From Artemia franciscana (lineage: Eukaryota; Arthropoda; Branchiopoda; Anostraca; Artemiidae), in assembly GCF_032884065.1 (NCBI RefSeq), contig NC_088866.1, positions 58,735,866-58,799,865 of the forward strand: a stretch of 64,000 bases of DNA, written 5' to 3'. Shown here in pieces: positions 43,061-55,334 of this stretch; positions within the stretch are counted from its first letter, which is position 1, and every line of letters begins with the position of its first letter. The notes below the pieces were generated by a model. It was given only the letters and a program-made list of their open reading frames with translations, did not search any database and had not been told where the DNA came from. Position numbers and translations under genes: made by a program.

Positions 43061-45894
43061 ACCAATTTTGTACGAGTTCTTTAAATGCCTTTGTGACCTT
43101 CACAATTCACATACTCATTGTTAATGAAATATATCCAACTTGAAAGGAATGAAATGTGAATGGTAATGCCTTCAGTAAAATTATTTTTATTCACAGAAAA
43201 CATTTATTGATGCATCAAGTTGTTTTTTCATTCAATTTATTTTTACTATTATTTTCGCTGTTCACTTCCTTGCAGCTTTATCATTAAAGAAAAACTGTGC
43301 TACTCAGGCTTACCCATTATAGAAAAACCAGATGGCGTCAGTTGGGGGGGGGGGGGCAGGGGAGACCATGTACTCCATAAACTGTTTTGCCCTCCCCCAC
43401 TAGAATCCAAAAAAATTATATTGTGGGAAGATATTTTAATTGGAAAAAAATGTGGTATTTTCTTTGAAAAATTGAAAATTAAAGATTGTATTATACCACC
43501 CTCCCCGTCTAAAGTTCGGTAAGACTATTGAGAAAAAGCCAATAAATTATTAAACGGACTCAAGTTAAAAGAAAAAATGCTCTGCTGTGTGAAAAAAGGG
43601 GACCACCGGGTTGCCTTTATTAAGAAATAAAATGTAACGTTTTCATTTATTGGAGCTAATGCTCGTCGTCTCCTATAAAAAAGGACTTCTTTGACATTAC
43701 TCTGAAGCGAAAGGACACATTTCCGGTAAAGATTACTCTTAGAGCACCAAGCAAACATATGTGGGAAATTCATGGGATAAATTATCGTGCCCAGGTATCA
43801 AAGGTCATTCTTTTCTTCATGTGAAATAGTTTTGAGGATTGCAACTCATGATGATTGCTTAAAAATATGCTTGATGAGCTAAATTTTAGTAGCTCAGGTA
43901 TTTCAAGTCACGAAACGGATTTTAAAGGGTCATTAAAAATACCTCTTAGTATCAATAATTTTTGTTTATCCCTATGCCTATTCACATTATACAGTATAAT
44001 TCTTAACACGGATTTCATAATGATTCACACGGGGAATGTTTTTTACAGAAAGTCTAAAGGGGTTGCACTAAATCTATAGTATCTAGCTCTAAATGAACAA
44101 GACTTTTGGTCTCTGCTCTCTGGATCCCTCTCCACTTCTCAGCCAGTAGGCTATTGCCCAATGGCTGAGAAGTTGGCTGAGAAATTTAAAAGTTTTTTTT
44201 TAAGAAGAAACTTTACAAAACGCAGAAAAAACTTGTTCATATTTAATTTTTTTTTCTTTTTTACAAGGAAGAATTTCGAGAGGGGGGGAGTGTCAAGCCG
44301 GACGTTAATATCTATTCTGCCCAAAGTAGGCCTAGGTTAGCTTGAAAAAACCTTGGCAAGGCAAGTTGGCTAGTAAACTTTAAGCTGGTAGGTCTACTGG
44401 TACCAACATTCTGCGTTCTTCACTCTCATTTACATTTTAGTCTTAAGTGCCTGATAGACAAGATTAAAAGAATATAACTTCACCTAAAAAAGGAACAAAA
44501 ATGCAAAATATTAGCTGGAGTATGCATTTTTTTTTTCAACACATGGACCCACACTCTTTGCTCAATACTTTACTCACTAAGGTAAGCAAAGCGAATGTCT
44601 AGTGGGCCACTTCTTTCGAAACCCCGCAACTCTAATGATAGCGGATTTCCGCTAGTGTTTTAAGATGGGGCAGCAAAATATACTACAATCCAAATTGAAG
44701 GTGATCGAAATATGAATAATGCTATGATCCAAATTTTCCGTATATTTTTGGATTTTTTATTTGACGCCTGTGTACTTCTATTTTTTTCTGTTCTCCCGGA
44801 TCAATGTCCCCTTTTCATCAGCGCCCTCCTTATTCGCAAATTAAGTATAGTCATTTTGGGGTGTGAAAAGAAACAGCCTTTGAGGTCTGATCCTCGATTT
44901 AGTTCTGTGGATCCGCCCGGCATCCCCCAGAAACTTAAAATTTCAATTCCCTTATAAATATCAGACGCATTAGCAACATTTCTTTTTGAATGTTTTATTC
45001 ACCAAGGTCCTAAGAAAACTGGGAACTCTGATAGGATGTGGTATATCTCCAAAGTATGTTCATTAGGATGATTGATTCGAAGGCAATCACGATTATGCAA
45101 ATGGTATTTCCATCAGAATTTTCATTCTGTTCGAAACATTAACCCTTTATGGAAATTTTGAAATCATCTCAGAAAATCTCGAGAAAGAAGAGGACATAAT
45201 TTGTTGACGCACCAAACTTCAATAAATGCCTATTTTGAAGAGTTATGGAAGAAATTTTGCAGTCGTGCATAAGGAACTCTTTGAGAATTTCCAAGGGCTT
45301 TTCTAATAAAAAAAAATGTCGTATCTAATCCAAGCTATTGCATCTTGACTTTTTAAACTGTGTATAAAATATAAAACAATCAAAGGAGCATCTCAGATTA
45401 CAGGCATAAACAAACGGTAGCTATTGTAAAGATAGGAAACAATATATTCTCCCCTTTCCCCAAACGCAAAAATGTCCACATGCCCCTCCTTACTGTACTT
45501 TTCCAGAAAGTATCAAAATGATCACCCTGCAGTGAGGAAAAACATAGTATATTGTCTTATTGATCAGGAATCAACTGACTGATTGAAAAAGTACTCTAGA
45601 AAAGTATTAGCTGCAACTACCAGAAGCCACTCACATGATTGGCTAGGTATTACGGACACTTAAAAATGTATATGGTAAGATACTCAATAAAATTTTATAT
45701 TAAAAACACAAGGAGAATATAAGTAGAAATTTAGTAATAGTTGAGAAAATTCCGAAAAATTTTAAGATTTAGCTACTAGGAGTCATCTTGCATCTGATCA
45801 TCAAATTTGGAATCCCAGTTTCAGGAAAGCCTGGAGGAAATATTACCATTTAGTTTTGAGCAACAAGAACGTTTTGAGATGTTTAAAAATACAA

Positions 45895-46015
45895 AAAAAC
45901 TTTAACGGGAAGTGCGAGGTGTTGAGAGGGGGCAAACCCCCTCATACACGAGATAGCTTCTGTTTGTTTGAAGTGTTAATGTTGCTTCTTACTTTCAGTT
46001 GTAAGTTCCCGATAA
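45895..46015. repeat. Composite repeat fragment (one arm of module 2)
   Basis: GCGAGGTGTTGAGAGGGGGC, AAACCCCCTCATACACGA and GCTTCTTACTTTCAGTT match the right arm of the family's foldbacks. The rest of the element is missing. Confidence 0.65.
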
Positions 46016-46299
46016 GATCTAACCGGGTAAATTTAAAGTGAATATTCATTTTAAGCAAGTTGAGTAAATTTTAAGTAAGTTTGAAAATGTCTAGCTGCTG
46101 GAACGTCTTAAAAGTGCAGAGATCTGGATAGTATGCGCCGGCAAATGCATTCTTAGAATGAGCTCTCTATTTTAATCCCACGTCTCTCTTATCAGCGTTA
46201 AATGAAAATTTTTAAACCTATGCTGTCTCGACTTCTGAATTTTTTAAATATAATATTTTTTAATATTTTTAGCTTGTTTTTATGACAAAGCACTCAACT

Positions 46300-48090
46300 T
46301 AGCATGTTTGTGCAACTTGCCTGAATTGTTCACATTCCGCTCTTGACTCTGGTTTAATACACGCTGCTCTTTTTCTCGATGTGCGAAAAGTATTCGACTT
46401 ATTAACACACGAGATTTTTCTTAGGAAACTGTCCCATATTAGTATAAAAGGGACTAATTTTTCTTAGTTTCTTTCATATTTATCTGGTCGAGTCAACTCG
46501 GTTGATCTGAATTTTTTCTGTAATCCTTCCAAAGTGGTCTTTGGCGTTCTGCAAGGATCTGTCTTTGGACAATACTCTATTTAGTTTATCTTAATGACCA
46601 AGTTAATGCAGCAAATAATTCAAACTCAATGAATTGAATCAGCCTCTACCACTATCTTGGCCAAGATCACGTCTTTTCCCTATGCAATTATTGATGTAAT
46701 TGATGGCAGCAAACTTGGCACAGCCGGTTAAAATGGAGGGACTGCTTTTTCTTAGTTTCTTTCATATTTATCTAGTGAGTCACCTCGGTTGATTTCCTTT
46801 TTGTAATCCTTCCAAAGCGGAATTTGGCGTTTCACAAGGATCTGTCACTGGGCAACGCTCTAATTTATCTTAATGGCTACGTTAAACCGGCAAATAATTC
46901 AAACAAAACGATTTGAATAAGCCTATACTACTATCTGGGACAAAATCACATGTTTTCTTGATGCACTCATAGCTGTAACTGATGAGAGTACACTTGGCAC
47001 AGCCGCTAAAACTGAGGCTGATCCTTTTTTAAAGAGCTGTCCAGTGTACTTACATTGCGGCACCTACTATATGCAAATTCGCTTGGCTTATTAAGCGTTA
47101 GGAAGTCATGCTTTCTCATTGTCTCAAGAGCTTCAAATGTTTCTCTGACACAAATGAAATATATGCATAAAGAGGCAATTTAGTAGAGCTAACGATCGTT
47201 ATATTTGATCCCTAGGCATCTTGCTGGATGATTTTTATTAAGTACCATTTTAAACTGATCAAACTGAAAAACTGAAAAACAAGAGTCTTGGAATCATTAA
47301 AAATCTAAGACGTATTTTTCCAGGGCTGTTTCCTAAAGTCCTTTTTTATAGCGTTTCATATTTTTATGTTATTCGGAGGTCAACTTTTTAATCGTCACTG
47401 AAACCACTTTTGAAACATTGTGATATACTATATTATCAGGATGCTAACCTTTCTTCATTCGAGTCCTTGCTTTATCTGAAATATCCTTGTTTTCTGTGTG
47501 TGCTTCTTTCACTTTTCCACAGTTGCATTACAACCTTCATGCTGCCCTATGTAATAAAATGTCTCTTAATTTTGATAAATTCACGTTCCCTCTTATTTTT
47601 TCTCTGCCTTGTTCTCTCTTATTTCTCATAAATTGACGCATCATCTCCACCCTTCCAATAAGTTACAGATTCTTCATGCTCCCTTATGACTGTGGAAATG
47701 TGACTTCAGCACCCTGATAGCTTGTAACATTACCTGGAAAACGCTCCCAGAGACTATACGAGGCTGCCACTCGTATGGTGTCTTTAAAAACAATGTTAGA
47801 GATTTTCAAGCTAATGACAGAGGGTTTTCCATGCTTTTTTCGGTTTTCACCTGATGTTGACGTCTGGATTGGGTTTGGATGTTTATTTAAGTTGTTAAAG
47901 TTATACGCTGCCCTCTGCCAAGATTTTTTCTTTATTTTTGAGGTGGTTGATTGGATTTGGTGTTATTTTACTTATGTTTACTATTGTCGTTTTTTCTTCC
48001 TTGTTCTTTCCTGGCCATGGAGCGTTACGGGGGAGAATATGTTGAAGTTGATTTTTTGTTGATGTAAATTTATTGCTAAATAAAACAATT
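46300..48090 (+). mobile_element. CR1-like LINE remnant with internal duplication
   Basis: Decayed + strand frames encode RT motifs: AALFLDVRKVFDLLTHEI (motif A, the second catalytic region changed), then KGTNFS*FLSYLSGR, then VVFGVLQGSVFG (motif B, normally GVPQGSVLGP). The block around FLSYL to LQGSV is repeated at about 46735-46880 with different mutations. Downstream come SLGIIKNLRRIFPG and a long hydrophobic frame. It ends near ATTGCTAAATAAAACAATTC. Many stops; dead. It resembles the element at 58990-61695. Confidence 0.7.
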
Positions 48091-48928
48091 CATCACTCAG
48101 ATATTGCCATCAGCATTGACGGATGATAGCTGTTATAAGAGGCTGGCTGGTCATAATCTGGATCTGAACCTTTGAGTCTCGATCTGTCCAGTGTAGGCTC
48201 TGTATTCTTTAGAATAATGCATCTTAAAAGGAACAAGAATATCGAAATAAACTTTCTTTTTTCCTCTGAACCCGTCCTAGAACTATTCACACCTGAAAAT
48301 GACAATTTTATAGGAATTTTATTTTGCTTCTTTAAACATTATGAAGTTTAAGGGTACAGCCATTTTTTTTTTTTTTTACAGTTGCCACGTCGAACCGTCA
48401 AAATAAATAAGACAATTTAATTAGATAAATATGGAAACTGTAAAAACTCGAACTCAAACATTAAGATCTATAAAAACTCAAACATTAACAATTTGTAGAT
48501 TCTCAAGGATAACCAGACCTTCAAAGAAAAGCTAAAGGCTCTTAATATATTTAGTGCCATTTATTTTGGCTGATTTTTTTAGCCGCTTTTTCTTCTTTAA
48601 GTTTGTTGCTGCTACTACCAGAGACTAAGTAACCTCGAATGCAGGTGTTTTCCATTAAAAGTTCAATTCCTGAATTTCTAATTTTTAAATGTATATATGG
48701 TTGTTTGAGTTCATCAATCTAAACAATCAGACTTAATTTCCACTCTACTTGGTAACTCCAAGGCTCTCCATTGAAAAGACATGACTATGCTACATCCCAC
48801 AGGATAGGCATAACATGGTTAGTGACGACTATATGTTTCTATAGAGTGTTTTGTTTTTTTTTTTTCGCTTGAGCATAAAAATTTAAAAACTTAAAATAAT
48901 CATTTACTTACTGAGAGGAAAAACTCAC

Positions 48929-49109
48929 CAAGTAATTAGTGTTCCAAAGAACCAGACTCCTCCTACAATTAGAAGAGCTCTCATCCTAGTACATGTATAG
49001 CCGGCACGCAAAGGTTTTGTAACAACATAGTAACGTTCCACACTGATGGCTATTATTGTCAGAACGGAAACATGTGCAACCGTCATTTCAATAAAGGGCA
49101 CTAGACTAC
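48929..49109 (-). CDS. ETHR: ETHR-like neuropeptide GPCR, internal exon (TM3, ICL2, most of TM4)
   Basis: The 181-base exon follows the acceptor TTTTGTGTTATTTTAG and ends at donor TG|GTGAGT. After two bases completing a codon (xGT, a cysteine if x is T, as expected for Cys3.25) it encodes SLVPFIEMTVAHVSVLTIIA of TM3, then ISVERYYVVTKPLRAGYTC, then TRMRALLIVGGVWFFGTLIT of TM4. The DRY motif appears as ERY. LVPF.EMTVAH.SVLTI.AIS.ERYY....PL.AGY.CT is the signature stretch of insect ETH receptors and the main reason for the assignment. The exon joins in phase to the one at 39464. Exons for the N-terminus, TM1 and TM2 are not found up to 64000. Confidence 0.9.
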
Positions 49110-50135
49110 CTAAAATAACACAAAAGACTTAGGATATCATTATATTCATTCAGTTATAGAAATCAAGCAGGAATTAATACGTGATACATGAATAAAATTA
49201 AACAAAAGAAAATTTCGGAAAAACGGGCGTAATATAACCATAACAACAAACGTAAACTGGCGTAAAACCAGACAGTGGACAAAAAAAAGCATACTTTGAA
49301 AAATTCGAATATTTCGGCTTATGGATTTTATCAACGGGAAAAGAAAAAAAAAACTAGATTAAACCAACATATATAAAAAAGATTATATGACACCAATGAC
49401 GAAGGCAACCCGCATAAAGTAATGAATCTCCGATTTGCTAGAATTCTAACGATTTTCAGTCGTTGAAAGTACAATTGATTTGCTGATAAACGTTGCAAGC
49501 AAATTTGTAGAACTCCCATGCCTTTTTTTTACACTGTAGCAGCTCCGTGGGAAGGGAACTTAGGTAGATAATGTCATAGATAATGACTTGTTATAATTGA
49601 ATGATGTTTGCCGGGGATTATCGTGATAGAGTTATATGGTGGAGGATTTCGGGAAAGGGCTTTTATTTGAATGGAATGCACAAATAATAGGACTATTATT
49701 TTAGAAAATGCAGGCACTTATCATAATGACTCTTAGCATTTAACACCAAACAAATAGCCAACTTTCAGAACATGACTTTTGTTATTATCATTATGAACAT
49801 TATTATTATTATTATTTTCAATAGCACGAACCATGATTGTGACCATTCACAGAAGGAAGCATAATTGAATATTAGTCTTCAAATGATCCAGTGGGCAATT
49901 TTGCTCCAAATTTTTTACAACTTAATTAGGAAACAGGCTATAACATTTAAAAGAGCCTGGTGCTAGCTTTAAGTTTGAATTAGTATTTATTATTAGGTAT
50001 GACTTCTAAATATGTTTACTGTGTCAAAGGGCGTTGGCCGTTTTTGTCTTCCACTTAATAAACCCCCTCAAAATAAAAAAAAGTGTGTAACACGGAAAGT
50101 AGAACACTTGGAACATAAATGTGCTAGACTTGCAT
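49110..50135. other. Upstream ETHR intron, no further feature
   Basis: I searched by eye for a TM1/TM2 exon (N-LS.AD pattern on the - strand) and found none. An ATT run lies at about 49798-49815. Confidence 0.45.
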
Positions 50136-50137
50136 AA

Positions 50138-50468
50138 GGTAAAAGGTAAAGGTAAAGGATACGGCATTAGACTTTACAGTCCGTACCGGCGGTGCTGATC
50201 TCCGTTTCTTAGCCCTTCAGCCAGGAAGTGCAATGGGGGGTTGGGGGCCAGCCATCCTGTGCTTTCGCACACCCTTCCTGTTTACCTTCCCCAGATTTCT
50301 CCAAGTACCCATTTAGAGCTGGGTCGACTCTGGCTAAGCTTACAGAGTCACGCCACTGACCCCCGTCCCAAACTGAAGAATTGGGTAAACTGGGATTCGA
50401 ACCCGCGTCCTCTCAGACAAGGGATCCCGAATCCAGCGCACCAACCCACTCGGCCAGGACGGCTACTA
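50138..50468 (-). mobile_element. tRNA-derived SINE with (TTTACC)n tail, well preserved
   Basis: On the - strand the head reads GCCGTCCTGGCCGAGTGGGT (A-box TGGCCGAGTGG) and GGGTTCGAATCCC (B-box, 50404-50392), with a class II tRNA-like long spacer between. A GC-rich body of about 230 bases follows, and the element ends in TTTACCTTTACCTTTTACC. The body block around TTAGCCAGAGTCGACCCAGC may be a conserved SINE domain. The copy looks intact. Lengthy + strand openness over it is incidental. Confidence 0.85.
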
Positions 50469-50469
50469 C

Positions 50470-51825
50470 TAAGGTACTACTTTAGAATCTACCTTTTTTG
50501 AAAAAAAGCAAAGTAGGATTAGCAGAGATGTACTGAAAGCAAGTTTTTCAGTGAAGAGTTCGAAACTTGAAAAGTCCTTTTAGGAATATTATGTTTCTAC
50601 TTTTGTAAAGAATTTTCTAAGACTGTGACCCTTATCGTACCTCCATACGGCGGGGGTGCCTTACTCCTAAAAATTAATGCAAATTTTGAATTTTCTGCGA
50701 ATATTGTGATTCAATGGGAAATTGTTCACCATTTTAGGTCTAGAGACCCTTTGACGACGTTCTTTCTTTGTCTCTTGACTTCAGACCTTCCAGATTGAAT
50801 TTTTTTTATTTTAAAATATTATAGTTTCAGAATGCTCATAAGCATGCATCCCCCACACCTAATTCGCATTGTTTTATCTGTCCTTCATGTCTATGCATTT
50901 TTGTATTCTTCCACTTGAGTAAAAATATCAAGCTATGTTATGTTAATAAGAACATTAAGAAACACTAAAATTTAACATGAATAATATTTTTTTATTTATT
51001 TATTTACTAAAAAATTTGTCACATGAAAAGATAGGATCAAAAAATAAAACTAAAACAACGGAAACAAAACATTTACGTGACCAACAACACAATGTGAACT
51101 CCAAATCATAGAAAGGAAACTGGGGTACCGGAGTTAGGCCTAAATGGTAACTAGCTACATTTTAATTAGGTTTTTCAACAGTCAGAGAGAAAAACGCTTT
51201 CATATTATCAAAAAAAAAAATGTTTTTATGCTAAGTGGTTAAGTTACATTACGTTAAGTATAACCTCTCACACTTAGACAGGTCCATACACCCTAGGTCA
51301 ACATGAAAATCCATAAAACCATGGTAATCAACTAGCATAATAATCAACCTCAACATAATCATCATCTACAAGCAGCATAGTCATCATGATCCAACTATTT
51401 ACAAATTATAAAAGCGGAATTTACAAAAAAAAATTGCTCTGTATTAAGGGTGAAGTGCTATTTAAGAAAAGCTTATTAATTTATTTTAAAAATGTATTAG
51501 TTGTTCATCCAGATTTTCTATTTTATAGGTATTGTGCCGGCTTTTCCCTAACGTGACATAACTTACATAACTTGAAATTTGTTGTAGAGCTCGATTATGC
51601 TTGGAATTCCCTACATTACAGACAAAATTCGCTCCGTGAATTTACATATAACTTGTCGTAAAAAAATATAAGTGTCATCTCCATCTATGCGAGAGTCAGT
51701 TCTGCGGTGTAATGTGAAAGCATCAATAGCTAGTTAACGATTTGTAACTTTGTATTGTGAACTATTTTGTATTGATATTCGAGATATTGTATCGATATTG
51801 CATCGAAATTTTGTATCGATATTGA
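50470..51825. other. AT-rich sequence, no gene seen
   Basis: The only items are a TTTATTTATTTATTTAC run near 50990 and a short series of TATCGATATTG units at 51770-51830. Confidence 0.5.
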
Positions 51826-51829
51826 TAAC

Positions 51830-52345
51830 GAGAGGACGGCTTCAGAAGAAGTAGTTTGCGAACCAAGATTAGAATATTGGAAGCTGCAGTATCTTAGTGA
51901 TCAAGTACAGTTCTGAAATGTGGATTTTTCGGAAGATAAAGAATGATCTTTTGGATGTTTCCAGTGAAATATTAATGATAGTTTGGGGTACCCATTTAAA
52001 TTACCATATTGCAAGCAGGTATCTGTCTGAAAATGTGGTTCTACATCTCTTCCTAGTGCTATAATCAGAGAAAGGCTGATATTACTAGGACATGTTTTGC
52101 TGATGAAGGATGACATATTGCCAAAGATCGTCCTTTTTTACCACCACTCTAGGAGCAAACGTAAAGCAGATCGTCCTTGAATCGGGTGAGAAGAGGCCGT
52201 AAGAAAGGATTTAAAGGAAACTGGAACTTCTTGTGGAGATTAAAGAGGGAAGCTTCGAACAGATTGGGATAGAGGAGGCTTGTAAACTGTTGTATTGGCC
52301 TCGGGCGGCTTCGCGCTACAGTGATCTGTTAGCAGTAGTAATGGT
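51830..52345 (+). mobile_element. RTE-like LINE 3' remnant
   Basis: The + strand begins LRTKIRILEAA with a decayed continuation SSEMWIFRKIKNDLLDVSSE, then WGTHLNYHIAS. Past frameshifts comes a GHVLLMKDD-type segment and a nucleotide block ending TTGGCCTCGGGCGGCTTCGC. This is the same C-terminal and 3' region as at 11770-12310, in the opposite orientation. Dead. Confidence 0.75.
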
Positions 52346-52349
52346 AGTA

Positions 52350-53365
52350 GCAGAGCAATATTTTTTTTGGAAAGGGGGCAGTAGGTGAAAAAAGTTTGGG
52401 ATCACTGCATTAGAACAAAACAACTCAAAATACGTTTGGCGTTTTTCGATTGTTAAAAACGAGCAGTTGTTTATGCAAGGGATTTTATTCCAGGACCTTT
52501 GAAGATAACACTGAAATACGGTAATTTCGATATAAGAACCACACAATTCTGAAAAAAATCTAATTGTATTTAGGCTGAAATTCCATAACTTTAAGTCAAT
52601 CTATTGCAGAACATGGGTGGATTAAGATCAACGTGCCATATGTCGTCGCTGCCAGGCCTAAAGATCATTATCTGACACTTTCACACGAAACAAATAATTT
52701 CCCAAAAATGTTTCCGAAGCAGTTCTCAAATGGATTCGTAGTTTACACTACCTTTCCATTTACAGTTAAAACGAAATAAAAATATGAAAAAACGGCATAG
52801 TTTGTTAATAAGACAATGGAATAATAACCAAAGAAATTTTCCCTAAAATAATAAAGTCTGAATATTTCGGCTTCACGCCTGGAAGCCATTTTCAACAAGA
52901 AAAAAAGAAAATAAAAAGAATAAACAAACTAACTTAAATAAACAAAGCATACAAAGAAAATTGTCACAAAGACATTGTTAAGATGTGAATTCTTCTTTTC
53001 TTTTGTTTTCCTTTTGTTTATCATAGCATTTGGGGTTTTTACCCCTTTTCTTATGTATTTAGTTTATTTTAAGTTATTTTTTCTTCTTCTTTGTTTTTCT
53101 GTTGATAAAAGCTTCCGGATCTGAAGCCGATAATATTCATATTTTTATTAGAATTAGAAAAAAAGGTTTTTGTTGTTTTTTCATTGACTTATTGAAAAAT
53201 TATACCAGTTTCCTTTAATTTCATATCGTTTAATTGTTCTCAAATGGAGAGCAATTAAAAAGCAATGTATGTTAAATCATACTTTGAATCTCCTCATCTA
53301 CATTGCCCTGCTGAACCTTCCTTTGAGATAGGCTTACAAATATCTTCTGGCAAGAATTTCATAAA
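52350..53365. other. AT-rich sequence, no gene seen
   Basis: Nothing recognised. Low-complexity AT runs predominate. Confidence 0.5.
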
Positions 53366-53370
53366 TACAT

Positions 53371-53796
53371 GTGTATTATACGGCAAATACTCAAGTGCTT
53401 CATTTCATTAGCACCTATTTCGTTGACACTCAATCGTAATGAAATATACAAATATCTCGAAAATATAATACTTCACAAACAAAGCTATATATTCGCACAT
53501 TAGGGAGGGTGGGTGTAAGGTATAGCAGGTCTGCATGTAAGCTGTGTTAGGTACAATAGTTCTGCATATTATGATGTAAGAATTATTTTCTAACTTCAAG
53601 CTATCCAAACTATTTACACCTGCCTCTCCTCCCTAATGTGCAAATATATAGCACACATTATATATTTACCATCTATTCCGCTAATTGTCGTTGTCTCGTC
53701 TCATGCTAAGCTCAAAGAAACTAACGAAGAAACCGGTTTATTCTCGAGTTTTACACAGCGTAAATTTGATTGTTTGCCGTATAATACACAAGTACC
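53371..53796. repeat. Nested inverted repeat, 425 bp, possible MITE
   Basis: The outer pair TGTGTATTATACGGCAAA (about 53374-53391) and TTTGCCGTATAATACACA (about 53774-53791) are perfect complements. The inner pair GCTATATATTCGCACATTAG, GGAGG (about 53484-53508) and CCTCCCTAATGTGCAAATAT, ATAGC (about 53628-53652) are near-perfect. The sequence between outer and inner arms is much less similar. Confidence 0.75.
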
Positions 53797-54489
53797 ATTT
53801 CAGAAGTTTGAAAATGTCAGATAGCCTAAAACCCTTATCCATGACTGTCAAGATTTAAGTAATGTTCAATGTTTATGTGGCCCCAAGAAAAGTCAGTCTC
53901 TTTACTTCTCTTTTGGGCTTGTTGCATTTGCTCCATATTGGCAAACATCATATAAGTATCATATAGACGTTACAAATTAATCAAAATAATTTTGCTCTGA
54001 CAAATACAGTTAATCCTTCAACAAGTACCCTGTGTCACAGCCAACTATTTTTGAACGAAGCTGATGTAATCAAGAATACCTGAAATAATCAGTTTTTCAG
54101 GAACCTTACAAAAATCTGTCATTTTTAAACGTATTGAAAGATTGACACATTATTTTGGCAGGCATCAGTTTGCAAGCTTAAAAATAAGAACAGAGGTGAC
54201 GAAAAAAATAGATGCTATTAATTGTCTGAACGCGTAGTTGGCCTTTAGTAAGAAATCAAATAATATCTAGTGCTATTGATGACTCAGTTATGTATAGAAA
54301 AATCACAACCAATGGAAATGACTTGAACCACGTTTTAAAAATATGACGTGACGAAAATTTCTTCCCATTGCCAATTCTTCAAAAGTTATCTCAGCCATAC
54401 ATTGTTGCACTGACATACTTCCCCAGATTCCTAATATCCGGTTCACAAGTGCTATTGAACATTCGACCATTCATTTCTTTCCGCTTACC

Positions 54490-55050
54490 CGAAACTTTCA
54501 TCTCCCAAACCCTCCAACTTCTTACAACACATAAAGTGCTCTAGATCGTTGAGTTACACAATTGGAATTTGACTGACTTAAATTGCCCCCTAAATCTTAC
54601 TTTAATTTTTTATCCCAAAATTTCATTCCCTTAAATCCTCTAGCTCCTTACAACGCATAAATGATTGGGATTCTCATGTTACACAGTCGGGCTTAGACTT
54701 TGGCTTACACTTCCTCTTAAATTTGATTTAAGTTTCCATCCCAAAGTTCCTTCCTCAATGCCTCCAGTTTCTTAAAGCGTATAAGTGTTCCATATCCTCA
54801 TGTTACACAACAAATCTTTGACTTTAACTTATATTCCCTCCAAACTTGACCTAAATTTTCATGCCAAAAATTTCCTTTCTCAATTCCTTCAGCACCATAC
54901 ACCACATATTTACTCTAAATCTTCAAGTTATACAACGGTATTTTGATTTTGCCTAAAATTTCCTTTGAAAATTGATTTAAATTTCCATTTCAAAAATTTT
55001 CTTCCTCAAATCTTCCAGCTCCCTCCAATACAAAACAGGCTTTAGATCCT
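54490..55050. repeat. Degenerate tandem array, about 122-bp units, about five copies
   Basis: The units share TTTCCATCCCAAAATTTC, CCCTCAAATCCTCCAGCTCC, TTACAACGCATAA, CTCATGTTACACAAC and TTTGACTT....TAAATTTGA. Unit starts fall near 54495, 54610, 54733, 54857 and 54981. Each unit differs substantially, so the array is old. Confidence 0.75.
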
Positions 55051-55059
55051 GATATTAAA

Positions 55060-55330
55060 AAAATTAATAAGAAAACAAGTTTTTTAAGTGAAAGTAAGGA
55101 GCGACATTAAAACTCAAAACGAACAAAAATTATTCTGTATATGAAAGGGGCTGTCCCTTCCTCAACGTCTCGCTCTTTACGCTGAAGTTTTTTATTGTTT
55201 TGAAAAATTAGAGCTGTGAGAAAGAGTCAAACTTTAGCGTAAAGAGCCAGACGGAATAATTTCTGTTCATTTTAAGTTTTAATGTCTTTCCTTACTTGCA
55301 GTTAAAAAAGACTTGTTTTTTTAATTTAAT
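55060..55330. repeat. Foldback module 3, copy in the inverted composite repeat
   Basis: The left arm is AAGTAAGGAGCGACATTAAA to CTCTTTACGCTGAAG and the right arm AAACTTTAGCGTAAAGAGC to GTTTTAATGTCTTTCCTTAC. A deletion of about 40 bases removes part of the right arm after AAAGAGC. Confidence 0.85.
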
Positions 55331-55334
55331 TTCT

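Larger units (their letters stand above)
39465..48928 (-). other. ETHR intron between TM3-TM4 and TM5 exons
   Basis: The phase 2 intron of about 9.5 kb has donor TG|GTGAGT and acceptor TTTTCAG|C. It holds the hAT MITE, LINE relics, GA and A microsatellites. Stretches 39470-40115, 40280-41125, 41470-42240, 43100-46290 and 48100-48925 show no recognisable gene. The longest frames there are AT-rich or incidental. Confidence 0.8.

Noticed and set aside
48093..48305. 70-codon - strand frame just after the LINE remnant
   Set aside because: No homology, no splice signals matching the ETHR exon phases, and it lies inside a well-defined ETHR intron.
50241..50501. 86-codon frame containing WDSNPRPLR
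   Set aside because: This peptide is the usual chance translation of a SINE B-box region read antisense. The SINE explains it.
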